From Cycas panzhihuaensis (taxonomy: Eukaryota; Cycadophyta): a DNA stretch of 64,000 bases. The notes under the pieces are model-generated. The model saw nothing but the letters and a program-made list of their open reading frames with translations. It did no database searches and was not told the DNA's origin. Made by a program: the position numbers and the translations under genes. Of the stretch, positions 36,089 to 47,388 are shown one piece after another. The stretch is from NCBI GenBank assembly GCA_023213395.1, contig CM041465.1:236971741-237035740 (forward strand), read 5' to 3'. Positions within the stretch are counted from its first letter, which is position 1. Every line of letters starts with the position of its first letter.

Positions 36089-36742
36089 CTAGTATTCTAG
36101 TTGAATTGTGCTATCATGAACAAGTTCTCTAATCCTGTAGACTTTTGTACTTATGTGTTTAGTGCAATCATGAAATACAAGATTTTTTGCCATGTGGATT
36201 ACCAATTGATTATCCACATGAAGGCTAGTAGGACTTGTTTGGGTGATATTCAATGATTTCAATAATTTTCCAAGGCATATCACCTCCTTGATGGCCTCAA
36301 AAGTAGTAATGTATTTAGCTTTGGTAGTTGAATCAACAACTATCTTCTATTGTCTAGATCTCTATTATATTGGTGCTATTCCAAGAAATGTTACATACCT
36401 AGACATAGATCTTCCTATATCTCTATTTCCTATAAAGTTTGAGTTTGTGTATGTAGAAATCTTAAATTCATTATTAGGTTCATATAATAGACCAAATTTA
36501 CTAATTATCTTTAAGGATTTTAACACTCAAATTGTAGCCTGCTAGTGATTCTACTTAGGATTTATTATGAATCATGCAAGAATGCCAATAGAGTATGCAA
36601 TATCTAGCCTTGTATCAGTAGTATAGATGCAATTACCTATAAGTTCCCTATAGAGTGTTACATCTACCTCCCTAGTGTCTCCATCAGCTAAGAGTTTAGT
36701 ATTAGGGTCCATAGGTAAATCCACTACTCGAGCATCTTGTAA
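36089..36742 (-). pseudogene. RNaseH region of D (Ty1/copia)
   Basis: 64 open codons at 36283-36089 read SLHVDNQLVIHMAKN and FHDCTKHISTKVYRIRELV, the standard end of copia RNaseH. Upstream pieces to 36742 are broken by stops. It follows RT, the normal order. Confidence 0.85.
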
Positions 36743-37500
36743 CTAAAACTTGGTTAGAAGATTGTTGATGTATTTTTCTTGGAAGAGGAAATTTTTTTCA
36801 TTTTTTTGTGTTACTTTAATTCCCAAGTAATATTTCATCAAACCGAGTTCAAATAATTTGAATGTTTTTCTAAGGTCATTTTTTAGTTGGCTTATTACCT
36901 GTTCACTATTACCCATTACTAGCATGTCATCTACAAAGATTATGAGATAAGTGACTTTGTCCTTTTGGTGCTTGATGAATAATGTTATATCAATATCTTA
37001 ATAGTCACAAACATTGTATCAAAGTTACCTCATTCTTTTAGACAACTTAGTAAACCAAGCATGAGGGGCTTATTTAAGGTCATATAAGGACTTTCTAAGC
37101 CTGCAAACCTTATGCTCTTAACCTTCAATCTCATATCCTTCTAGCTTATCCATGTAAATTTCTTCTTCAAGATCTCTATTAGGAAATGTAGTCTTAATAT
37201 TAAGCTGGTAGATTTTCTAACCCTGTTGAGCAGTCAAGGCCACAAGAGTCCTAATTATAAGCCACTTGGTTGTAGGTGTAAAGACTTTAGTGTAGTTAAT
37301 GCCTTTCCTTTGTGTGAATCCTTTATCTACCAACCTTGCCTTATATTTTTTAAGGGTACCATCTAATCTATATTTATTTTTTAATAGCCATTTATTTTAA
37401 ACAACCTTTCTACCAAGTGGTAAATCAATGAGCTCCCATATACTATTTTTTATGAGAGATTGGTATTCTTCGTTCATTGCATTTCTCCAGACTATATGTT
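36743..37500 (-). pseudogene. Reverse transcriptase of D (Ty1/copia)
   Basis: In order: WRNAMNEEYQSLIKNSIWEL, YKARLVDKGFTQRKGINYTK, FPNRDLEEEIYMDKLEGYEI, LRKSLYDLK, then IIFVDDMLVMG (catalytic FVDD kept, at about 36926-36937) and LGLMKYYLGIKV (36925-36743 open). Typical copia RT; stops lie in between. Confidence 0.9.
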
Positions 37501-37980
37501 TTATAGCTTCCTAGTATGAGAGGGGCTCTTCACTAAGAGTAAGATTCAGTTATTCCAATTCAAGCTTAGTATATAATGATTCCTGCATCCTTGCTCTATG
37601 GATACTTCGAGTGCTAATTTTGTCTATATCATCTGGTCGTATATCCTTATTGAGATGATAGGCTTTACAAGATCCTTGAGTTAGGAATGAGGTCCTCATT
37701 TTCTCAACTTCTTGGTTCTCATATTGTTCATTAAAATGATCATTTTATGAGGAGGATGTTGATGTGCTTGTGGCAGATGGTCCTTCTACCACTGTTTTGC
37801 CTTTGTGAATTAACAGTAGAGAGGATGATTCTTCTATAATTATTTTATCTTTGGTAACTCTACTATCTTCAAAGGATTATGTTGGATATATACTTATTAG
37901 TTTAGAGTCATAACTTCTATCCTCTAAGGCTCTATTGTCAGCTTCCAATATTTGAAGTAATTTATATCTATCCATCTCCC
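37501..37980 (-). other. Region between IN and RT of D
   Basis: Serine/glutamate-rich and broken; no domain is recognised. In copia elements this is the variable IN-RT linker. Confidence 0.4.
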
Positions 37981-39160
37981 CCCAAATTTTGGAATCTGAA
38001 CATCATACTTGATAGAATTACTATAGTGATGTAAGGGTATTTTAGAGTCTAGTCTAAGCAACTAATCCTCTATCTCCATAAAAATGGCATCTTTGGTAAT
38101 GACAATTTTTCATTCTAAAGGTATAATGACCATATAACCTTTCTTATCCATAGGGTATCTAACAAAGATGCCTTTAAGTGCTCTTAGCTAGAGTTTATTT
38201 CGATCTACTTCTAGAATGTAGGTATAGTATATAGAGCCAAAAATTTTAAAGTAGTGAATAATAGGGGCTTATCCTAATTACTTTTCATTAGGTGATTATC
38301 CTTTCTTTAATGGGCTAATAACATTGATACAATAAAGAACTGTTTAAATGTCTTATGTCCATAGGTAGATAGGTACATTTTTATATACCAACATAGCTCA
38401 AGCCATGTTTATGATTATCCTATTCATGCACTTGGTAACTCTACTTTATTGTGGGGTACTTATTATTATTATTTGATGTTTGATACCATTATTTTGAATG
38501 TAACTTTTAAACTCATATGAGGTATATTCGTCATCATTATCAGTTCAAAGATATTTGAGTTGATAACCTAACTCTTTTTTAGTGCAGGCTTTGAATTCTT
38601 TGAATACATGGAAGGCTTTATCTTTCTTATGTAGAAAAACTACCTATACTTTTTTAATAAAATTATTAATGAAAGAAATAAAATATAACTTTCCCTTAAG
38701 TAAAGGAATGGGCATTGGTTCGCACAGATCAGAGTGTACCAATTATAATAGATGGTTTGATTTCCATTGACTTTTGGGAAAGGGTTATTAATGAGATTTG
38801 GTAATGATGCAAGCTTCACATTTGAAGGGCTTAGAGGAGAACTTTGTAAGATTTGGAAGAGTGTTACAAAGATCTCTAAGTCTATCGATGTGAACATGGC
38901 CTATGTAAGCATACTAAAGAGCTTCTGGTGACAACATTGGGTCAGTCAGAATGGAGTTAAATACAAATTCTTCATTAGCATAAGGGCTTTGGGTGCAATG
39001 GGCTTCAGAAGATAGAGATATATTTAGTTGAAAGAATTTTCTAGAGAGATGTCTTATTAAGACCACTTGATTAGTTAGAGGGTAAATAGCCTAAAGATCC
39101 TAGTCATTTATGGTTACACTCAGATTAAATCTACGAGAGATAAGTGTGAATAAGGAAAGT
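37981..39160 (-). pseudogene. GAG-pre-integrase and integrase of D (Ty1/copia)
   Basis: The minus strand reads RRLGHVHIDRLRDLCNTLPN, then the core with HSDLCEPMPIP and DNDDEYTSYEFKSY, then VLYCINVISPLKKG, HYFKIFGSIYYTYI and RALKGIFVRYPMDKKGY. The order and blocks are those of copia integrase. Stops are frequent. Confidence 0.85.
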
Positions 39161-39165
39161 GGGTT

Positions 39166-39390
39166 CTATTTGAGATTAGGTATGTATAAGACATCAAGCA
39201 ATGCAAAATCTCTTAAGCCTGGGAGTCTCAGGTGAATGTTACCAATTCCTTCAATAAGTTGTTGTGATTTATCAGCCATGTAAATAACTCCTTGAATATT
39301 TGATTTAAATGTTTGATATAGACTATGATTTTGTATCATATATTGAGTTGCTCCTATGTCCATGATCCATTTTCCATTGATTGAAGCCAC
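39166..39390 (-). pseudogene. Aspartic protease of D (Ty1/copia)
   Basis: WIMDIGATQYMI has the D-x-G-A-T active site typical of copia protease, and VLYIPNLK at the end is the usual junction to the pre-integrase part. 74 codons open. Confidence 0.88.
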
Positions 39391-40260
39391 ACTATTTGCA
39401 ATTCTAATAGGGCTTGGTATTGGTGAAGGAAATTCATAAGTGATATATCCACATCAAGCTTCAAAGTATCTATGTAGTTGGTCAATGGTATTTGATACTG
39501 AAGATCCCTCAATTTTATGAAAGTGTGCTTATACAAAACTTACCCCACTAAAAGATTCTTCACAACTTTCTTCAACATTATGAGCTCCATGTTTTGGTTG
39601 GAGCTTAGCTAACTTATAAGTAGAAATTCTATACCATCCCTAAAATCAGCCAAAAACCTACCTAAAACACTGTTGCAATGCTTTTTGTAGGGTTGAGTAG
39701 GCAAATTTAGTATCCATAAGAAAATTGCAAAGATCTCACTAATCGATAGATGAAATTTGATGAGATTTATCTTAAAATGCTCATAAAACATAAATATACT
39801 AGATCCCTTAAAAAAACTTTCAAATTTTTAGTTCATGTTTAAAGAATTTTATTGAGAAAAGTGCCTTAAATCACTTATCTACAAATTTTAACCTTTTATT
39901 TTAGCTAAAACTTATTTTTGTAGGCTGAACATAAAGCTACTCTAGAATACAAAAATGATCTTCTTGGCAAGGTAACCTTACATGTCAAATTTTATCAAAA
40001 TCTAAAATGGTCAAAATTTTCATGAAATTTTAGGCCTTTAATGCTTTCAGGATTGTTCTAGCAACTAAACAGCTTCAAAATTCTATATTTTTCACCTCTA
40101 AAATTTTGCACACATAGAGAAAATAATAACATATAAAGTAATATAATTTTAATCTCTCAAAATTTTAAAAATAATAAGTGCACTCTCAATACTTCACATT
40201 GAAGGTAAATGAGAGGAACAATGACTCCATACAAGTGGAATGGAGTGAATAGATCCTCTT
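39391..40260 (-). pseudogene. Gag region of D, badly decayed
   Basis: Placed by position between protease and PBS. Short open pieces (39536-39354, 39791-39609) show no firm zinc knuckle. Confidence 0.45.
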
Positions 40261-40265
40261 CTAGC

Positions 40266-40277
40266 TCCTATACCACA
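40266..40277 (-). other. Primer-binding site of D
   Basis: Minus strand TGGTATAGGAGC, close to the usual TGGTATCAGAGC for initiator Met tRNA, directly at the LTR. Confidence 0.75.
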
Positions 40278-40588
40278 TGAATGAAGGATGGATCTAGGGA
40301 ATAAATTACTCATATACATACAATGGTAATGGAGAATGAAAAAGAGATGAAACAAGATATGAGAGTAAAGCTTGGAGGTGGGAATGAATAATGACTCCCT
40401 CCTTACGATTTCACCTTTTATTATTGAGGGTGAGCATTAGGATTAGGACTTTTTTACCTAATGACATAAACCTGAAATTACATCTAAATGTACATAAATC
40501 ACATTTCACTAAGAGACTAATGCTAACAATATATCCTAAGGTCACTTAATTAATTTATGTAAATGACCTTAATATATTAACCTCTTTT
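40278..40588 (-). repeat. 5' LTR of D
   Basis: Plus-strand ends TGAATGAAGGATGG and CCTCTTTTA. GTGTC at 40589-40593 is the right target duplication. Confidence 0.88.
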
Positions 40589-40593
40589 AGTGT

Positions 40594-42612
40594 CCTTCTT
40601 CGGGACTTCTTTCCTTCTATTAATTTAACCTTTGGAGTTTTACTAAGATAAAGAAAAAGGATTAAGTGGTAGAAAGTTTTTCTTGTTTTCTTTTTTATTT
40701 TTTTATATTCTAAATGAAGGCACATAAAAAAAGTAAACAAAGAGATAATAAGGTCTAATTACCTCCTTTTTAAACCATACAAATTTATTTATTTATTTGT
40801 TTATTTATTGGGATGAAGCACACTAAAATAAAAGATGTAAATATCTACTTTAAATATAACACATTTTTTTAATAAGTACAACTAGTATAAAATATAATTA
40901 TTGTGATATATAACTCTACATGCAACTTTATGAAAGACAGAACAACATGTAATGTTTATAGGATGCTTTCCATTCTGTTCATATGTTATTTTATTTTTAA
41001 AAAGTGACTTAAAAAGAAAATGAGAGATTTTAGGAATAATTTTCAGCCACTAAGAATGATATACAATCCATAAAAGTGACATGCAACTAGCCATAGATCA
41101 TCTTCTTGCAAGCAAACAATAGACTAGTATCAGAAAGAGATTCTATCACTCATGGAGTTTTGAAACACCATGGGATCCTTGAACCTCATTCAAGTCAATT
41201 GTAATAAAAATTTATCATTCAAACACCTAAATTTCTTTTCTAAAATGACAGAAAAGTATAAAAGATAAAGTTAAGAGGTATGACATAAATAACTTTTAGA
41301 AATTTATACTCTAATGATAGATTCTTGCCTCTGAATAACTATCTCTCCTTTAAAATAATCAATCTTTCTCAAATTTTCCCTTAAACCCAATAAGAAAAAG
41401 GAAAAAAATTAAGAAGAATAAGTCTAACAATGGCCAAAGATAAAAAAAGGATGAGACTAGATCTCTTGGGGAACTTGGACAACTAAGGAGAATGGGAGAG
41501 AGTAACTATTTTCCATAGTGAAGAGATAGATCCTTCTTCAAAATAGTCTACCCCTTTTCTTTCCAACAAAAGGCTAACCTTTTAGCCAAGTTTTCTAAGA
41601 AAAAAATATAGATAAAGGTTTCTAAAAAGTTAACAAAATGAAAGGAATAAATCTACTTACATGAAGTAATAAAAAAAGTAGCTAAATAAGAAGAAACTAG
41701 AGTAGATAAGATCTTACCAAGGATATGAAGTCTAAAGCTAAAAAATCATAATAAATCAAGTACCTTGACAAGTAACAACAATTGAGATTCATATAGTAGT
41801 AAGATAGTAAATAGAACTTTAAATTTCTTCCCTTGACTTCACCTTTTCTCCTAAGATAGATCTCTAAAATAGGAAGTTAAAAATCTCTTAATTTCTTAAA
41901 AGTCACTCTCAAAATCTTTTTATCAAGCACATCATAATATGAATGAATCAACACTCTAGGGGTTCTAGTGGGATCTGGGCATGAATGGAATTAATTTCCA
42001 CCAAATATCAGTGGTGGTATATAAAACTAGCACATTGATTAAAAAATTTGCATGTATAACCGTCAAAAATGTGATCAATCACATTTTATGAACAACCAAA
42101 AATGCAACTTCATTAATAAAATGCAATCAATTACATTTTTGGCAAGACCAAAAATGTGATAAATTAGGAAGTAAAAATGACTCATTAAAAAGTCAAAATA
42201 TAGATTTTTATTAAAAACTTAAATAAAAATGACTTAATCAATGATAAAAGCAACCTAGAAAGGGGTAAAAGCTATAAGTACAGACTCAAAAATAACAAAA
42301 AAGATATAATTAAAAGGAAAAATAAAAAAGAAAAGAATGAATCAAAATAATATTTTAAGGGAAAAATAAGTTGGAATTATCATAAAGGAGAGGTTTTATT
42401 TCCATAGTTCTCACTTATCGAGAAGTGATAGAACATAATAATATAATCATTATCAATCAACAAATATCATTTAGAAATTAATAGAACATCTCATTAAAGC
42501 ATGGCCTAATACAAAATGAAACAAGCCTCAATCAATTAAATCACATATAAATAAAACAAAAAACTTATCAATAATAAAAAACATCAAGTAAAGGCCAAGT
42601 ATTGGTGAAATA
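40594..42612 (-). repeat. A1 5' LTR, second segment
   Basis: Continues the LTR after D; colinear with A2 44110-46085. AT-rich, no gene seen. Contains a conserved hairpin at 42131-42159. The end TTGGTGAAATA is followed by GAGAC, the possible A1 target duplication; the other copy is outside the window. Confidence 0.85.
42131..42159. repeat. Short inverted repeat in the A LTR
   Basis: Arms TTACATTTTTGG (42131-42142) and CCAAAAATGTGA (42148-42159), 11 of 12 paired, 5-base loop. The A2 LTR has ATCACATTTTT / AAAAATGTGAT near 45625-45655, so the fold is kept although the loop differs. Confidence 0.65.
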
Positions 42613-43831
42613 GAGACTATAGACATTGTAGGGGTACTTCACGTTCTTTAAGGCCATAGTCAAGTTAGATATTTATAAATTTATAAATTTACAAGATAGT
42701 TTACCCTTATTTCAAAGTAAGAGTGATAGTTTAAGCTCTTACTAAAGTAAAGGGAAGGTTGGCCCATTAGTTGAGCTTTAATGGTGGGTATGATTGATCA
42801 GGGTCATCACTATAATTTAGCCTCTTCGGTGAATAACCCTCAGAGGTCACAATAAGGAAGTTGGTCTATAGTCCTAATTCTAATAGGGGGTTGATGACCT
42901 AAAAGAGAATCATCCACCTATGTAAAGCAATACTTAAGGATGAAGGCAACCAATTGATCTATCTTTATGTTGTGTCCTTATGGCATATGTTGGATTAGCA
43001 AGGCAAAAAATTAGGCTAATAGTGATATAGTTTAATTAGTAAGGGCATGTAGCTAGGGACAACAAACTTGGTATACTTAGTAAGCTAATAGATAATAAGT
43101 TAGGAGTTACTAAGAAATAAGATGGGGCCATAATAAACTTGTAATACTTTAGTTAAGGCCTTAATGATAACAATGTACTTAATTATGTTATCAGTTACTA
43201 TAGGTGAGTAGATCCTAAAGCAAATTAGGACATGTTCAAAATGGTTTCAGATGTTTCAAGTTGTAGCAAAAAAGGCTAAGATTCCCATAGCTACCCCCAT
43301 AAATATGAATGATTAATTCTATAGTGAAATACAATAGCAAATCAAATACAAATAAATGAATGAACGAAATAGAGTAGAAATTAACCAATGTCACTAGGGC
43401 CTAGGTTTATGTGAATAATTTGATTATAAAGATAGGTTAAACATGGACCTTATAAGTGGCTTGATGTTATTATCATGATAAGTTTCCATGGTTTATTTTG
43501 GTTCTCAAAATATCAAGTAGGTTTCCATCACAACTAAGGATATAGTAGACCCAAATAGTTAGATTTAAAGGTCTTAAAAAACCAACACATCTGGACCCAA
43601 ACGATAAATGTAGATAGAAACAAAGCTAACATATGACTTGTTCTAAACACTAACAAGGTGGCGAGAGGTATATACACAAATTTATAATATCTTTTATATT
43701 TTTTATTTTTTAAAGGTGTATATATGCATAGTTTTTTTATTTTTTTAATATAAAAAAGTATGGTAGTGACAAGCCCACTCATGGGGAACTAGGTAAACTA
43801 AAGGTACAATAATCTACTTTAATAAAGTAAA
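42613..43831. other. Older A-like remnant between A1 and A2
   Basis: No gene. The last part (about 43540-43700) resembles A1 3100-3240 and A2 50650-50780 (GACCCAA...TAGNNAGANNCAAAGC type string). The motif TAGTTTAAGCTC also occurs near 42728. This looks like the internal region of a third, older A-family copy into which A1 and A2 inserted. GTAAA at 43827-43831 may be the A2 target duplication. Confidence 0.45.
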
Positions 43832-46085
43832 TGACATATTTTGGTTGGACCTAAACTAAGTATCCCTTAATGACATTATGTTTCCTCTATTTTAGGTCTA
43901 AATTAAGGGATAAGGAGGCTTATGGGAATCTAAGGACCACCTTTTCCAATGCCTAAGAAGGAGTCTCTACCTGTTTATGTCATCTGATTTAGATATGCAT
44001 ATGATAATGAAAGGTTAGGATGTAAGTGGGGTACTGGAATCCACTAGCCTACACAACCAAGTAGAGGAGTTCAAAGTCCAAAATTACACTGACAATATTT
44101 TTTATATCCTTCCTAGATATTCCCTTCCTTTTATTATTTTGACTTTTTGGGTGTACTAAAATTTAAAAAAGGGTTAAGTAATGGAAAAATTTTCTTTAAT
44201 AGATAAACAAGAAAGAATAATGAGACAATAAGATCTAACTACCTTCTTTTCAAAATCAACTAAGAAAACAAATCAGGCATGCTATTTTTTTTCTTTTCAC
44301 AAAGAATACTAAGATGAAAGAAATACTATCTCCTATAAATGCAAAGCATACTTCTTTTTAAAGACCAAAGCCACTAGTATGAAATATAATTAATATGATA
44401 TATAACTTTATATACAACTTGATAAAAGGTAAAATAGCATGTAATGTTTATAAGAATCTTTTTATTTCATGCACACGTTATTTCAAATTTAAAAAATGAT
44501 TCAAATAGAAATGAGAGATTTTATATATGATTTTTAATAACTAAGAATAATATACAACCCATAAATCTCACATGTAATAGTTATAATTGATATCTTCATA
44601 AGTAAATAATACACTAAAAACATAAAGAGATTCTATCACTCACGGGGTTTTTAGAAACCATGGGATCCTTTAACCTCACAGAAACTAATTGCTCTAAAAA
44701 TATACCATTCATGTACACAAATTCCTTTTTTAAAATAAGAGAAAATAAAGAAGATAAAGTTAAGGAATACAATACAAATAATTTTTAGAAACCCCAATTC
44801 TAATGATGAATTATTACCTCTGAATAGGTATCTCCCTTCAATATAATCAATCTTTCTTAATTTTTTCCTTAAAATAAGCATGAAAGAGGAAGAAAACTAT
44901 AAGAATAACAAGCTTAATCAATAGCCAGAGAAGAAGAAAAAGTGTGACTAAACTCTTGGGAAACTTAGACAGTTGAGGAGAATAGGAGAGAGTAGCTATA
45001 TTTTATGGTGAAGAGGTAGATCTCTATTCATAGTAGACTACTCTTTTACTTTCCCACAAAGGGATGACCTTTCAGCCAATGTTTCCTAAGGAAAAATATA
45101 GATGAAGGTATTTCAAAAGTTAGAAGAATGAGAGACATATATTTGGTCATAAAAAATCATCAAAAGAGTACCAAACTAAAAGAAAGGTAGAGTATAAAAG
45201 ACTTTAATAAAGATATAAAGTCTGAAGTAGAAAGTTACAATAAATTAAGTACCCCAAGAAGTAGCAATAAGTGAAATTTGTACAATAATCAAACAACAAA
45301 CGGACCTTTAAATATCTTCTCTTGACTTCACTTTTCTTTTCTCCAAGATAGATATCAAAATTACCAAACAAAAACTCTTAATTTCTTAAGAATCACTCTT
45401 AAAATCATAGCATCAAGCCCACAACACATGAATGAATCACATCTCTAGGGTTTCTTAGGATTTTGGGTATGAATAGAGTTGGTTTCTACTAAATATGGGT
45501 GATAACATGCAAAAGTGGCATGTTAATAAAAAAAAAATTGTATGAGTGATACTAAAAAAACAACCAGCCATGTTTTATTAACAACCAAAAATGCGACTTC
45601 ATTAATAAAATGTTGTTGATCACATTTTTAGTAGAATAAAAAATGTGATAAATCAGGAGATAAAAGTCAAAATTATTTTTTTATTAAAATTTTTAAATAA
45701 AAATGACTTAATCAATATAAAGAATAGCCTAAAATGGATAAAAACATTAATCAAAAGCTTGAAAATCATTAAAAAAAAGATGATTTAGAGATAAAATTAG
45801 GAGAAAAGAATGAAACAAGAAAATGTTTTAAAGAAAAAGTGAGTCAAAATAATCATGAAGATGTGATTTTATTGCTATAGTTTTCACTCATCAGTAAGTA
45901 AAAAACTATAATAGTACAATCATCATCATTCAACATAGATCATCCATAAAATCAATACCACATTTTACTAAAACATGGTATAATACAATATAAAATAAGT
46001 TTCAATCAATCATATCAAATGTAAATAAAACAAGAAGCTTATTATGGTAATAAAGATAAACTAAGGGCTAAGTTTTAGTGAAATA
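43832..46085 (-). repeat. 3' LTR of A2
   Basis: 2254 bp, starts TGACATATTTTGGTTGG, ends TAGTGAAATA (CA changed to TA). Matches both segments of the A1 5' LTR and 58463-59128. No gene seen inside. Confidence 0.87.
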
Positions 46086-46096
46086 TTTACCCCCTT
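46086..46096 (-). other. Polypurine tract of A2
   Basis: Minus strand AAGGGGGTAAA next to the 3' LTR, like the AAGGGGG core of the B PPT. Confidence 0.7.
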
Positions 46097-47388
46097 AGCA
46101 CCTAAAGCTCCTACTAAAAAAAGGAGTAGGATGGCGAAAGGTGACAACGATCACGATGAAGGATTTTCTCAAATAAACAAAAGGTTTGGATGAGATATAT
46201 GAATGATGGAAAACTAGTCTATAAAAAATACTAAAATCATACTAAACAAACCTTAATGTAATAGAATGACAAGCTAAAGACTAAAATGTACATTGAGCAA
46301 AAAAGACTTGTATTCACTTAATTGAAAGTAACACTAGATGCCCATAAACTAAATGGGACTTGAAACCTAGACGGTCATAGTTTATCTCTTGTTAACTACA
46401 TTTTAGATGAAATCACTTTTATTAGAGCATAAAAGATGAACTATTATAGTTTTTAGACTCATTAACAAATGATGTTTTAGAGTCTTAGACTACTATAGTT
46501 TTAGCTCATTAGTAGGGACTTTTTAGAGCCTTTCATTATAGTTTAAGCTCATTAATAGGAAAGAGAATTTAGAGCTTATATTATCATAGTTTAGGCTCTT
46601 TAATAGATAAGAGGGCTTAAAGCTTTATGAGGGCTTAAAGCTTTATGAGGGCCAAAATAAGGATTAAAAATAAGTATTAGGATGAGTAAGAGACACCATA
46701 TTTAGGCCTTCAAAATGATCATTAAAAGATAAACAAGTTAAGGTCAATAATAACCATGATCAATGGAAGATATATCATTTTTTTATTTTAAAAGCTTTTA
46801 TCTAGGGATAATTGCTAAGAGAGGATGATATTAACCTAGATAAATAAAATGGATAAAAGAAAAAATTTTGTTTGAAACATAAGGAAAACGGTCTGTCCCA
46901 TTTTATCAGAGAGATCAATATATTTTGTTTCATTTTCACATGAGGGAGTTAGAAAATCAATAATTTAGAAGGCCCTTACCACTTGATTTTAGAGACGATT
47001 AACAAATATTTTAACAAGAGACCAGCTCTAGGAGGTAGAGATATATATGATTTAGTGAGGAGCCAGATATTTAGTAAGTTTCTCTTAAAAGATTTTTTTT
47101 TAAATTAAATTTTTAGATAAAGACATAATAATTTAGAGTGAAAAACATAGGAACATGGTTAAAAGTATGACAAGATTCTCAAAAATGTAATTTGACAATT
47201 TAACATAAGAATTACAAGATCATGTTTTTTATTAGTAAATTATATTTTTTACTATATTATCATGTTTTAAAGTATATAGTTGTATTTTTTACTATTTTAT
47301 TATATTTTTTATTTTGAAAGAAAAAAATAGAAAATAAATTTTTTAAAAAAAACCAAAATTATAGTCTAACATGATTGCTTTTGGTGTG
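46097..47388. other. Region between PPT and PMD gene of A2
   Basis: No gene is recognised; AT-rich. In family B the second RNase H and the PMD promoter lie here. I find neither in A2, though strong decay could hide them. Contains the tandem array at 46436-46660. Confidence 0.5.
46436..46660. repeat. Degenerate tandem array in A2
   Basis: About four loose units of 45-55 bp built on TATAGTTTAAGCTCATTAAT, ending with two exact copies of the 18-mer GAGGGCTTAAAGCTTTAT (about 46611-46646). Confidence 0.7.

Larger units (their letters stand above)
35226..40588 (-). mobile_element. Ty1/copia LTR retrotransposon D, decayed, nested in the A1 5' LTR
   Basis: 5363 bp with LTRs of 311 bp, a PBS and a PPT in the right places, and a 5-bp duplication ATGTC/GTGTC. 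The minus-strand order is gag, protease, IN, RT, RNaseH; IN before RT is diagnostic for Ty1/copia. Many stops and some frameshifts. Confidence 0.93.
34848..42612 (-). mobile_element. Element A1, right part: leader, PBS and 5' LTR (contains nested copia D)
   Basis: 34848-34924 matches A2 58365-58438, the leader between gag and PBS. The LTR then starts at 34949. Its end is placed at 42612, where similarity to the A2 3' LTR (ending 46085) stops. D splits this LTR at 35226-40588. Confidence 0.82.

Noticed and set aside
35338-36545. Plus-strand open frames of 76-100 codons over element D
   Set aside because: Antisense to the D LTR and to the RNaseH/RT region, which reads clearly on the minus strand.
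46097-47388. A second RNase H and a PMD TATA box in family A at the B-equivalent place
   Set aside because: I could not find the DG, NNEAE or CDSQ blocks or a convincing TATA with a conserved distance. The A1 counterpart is outside the window.
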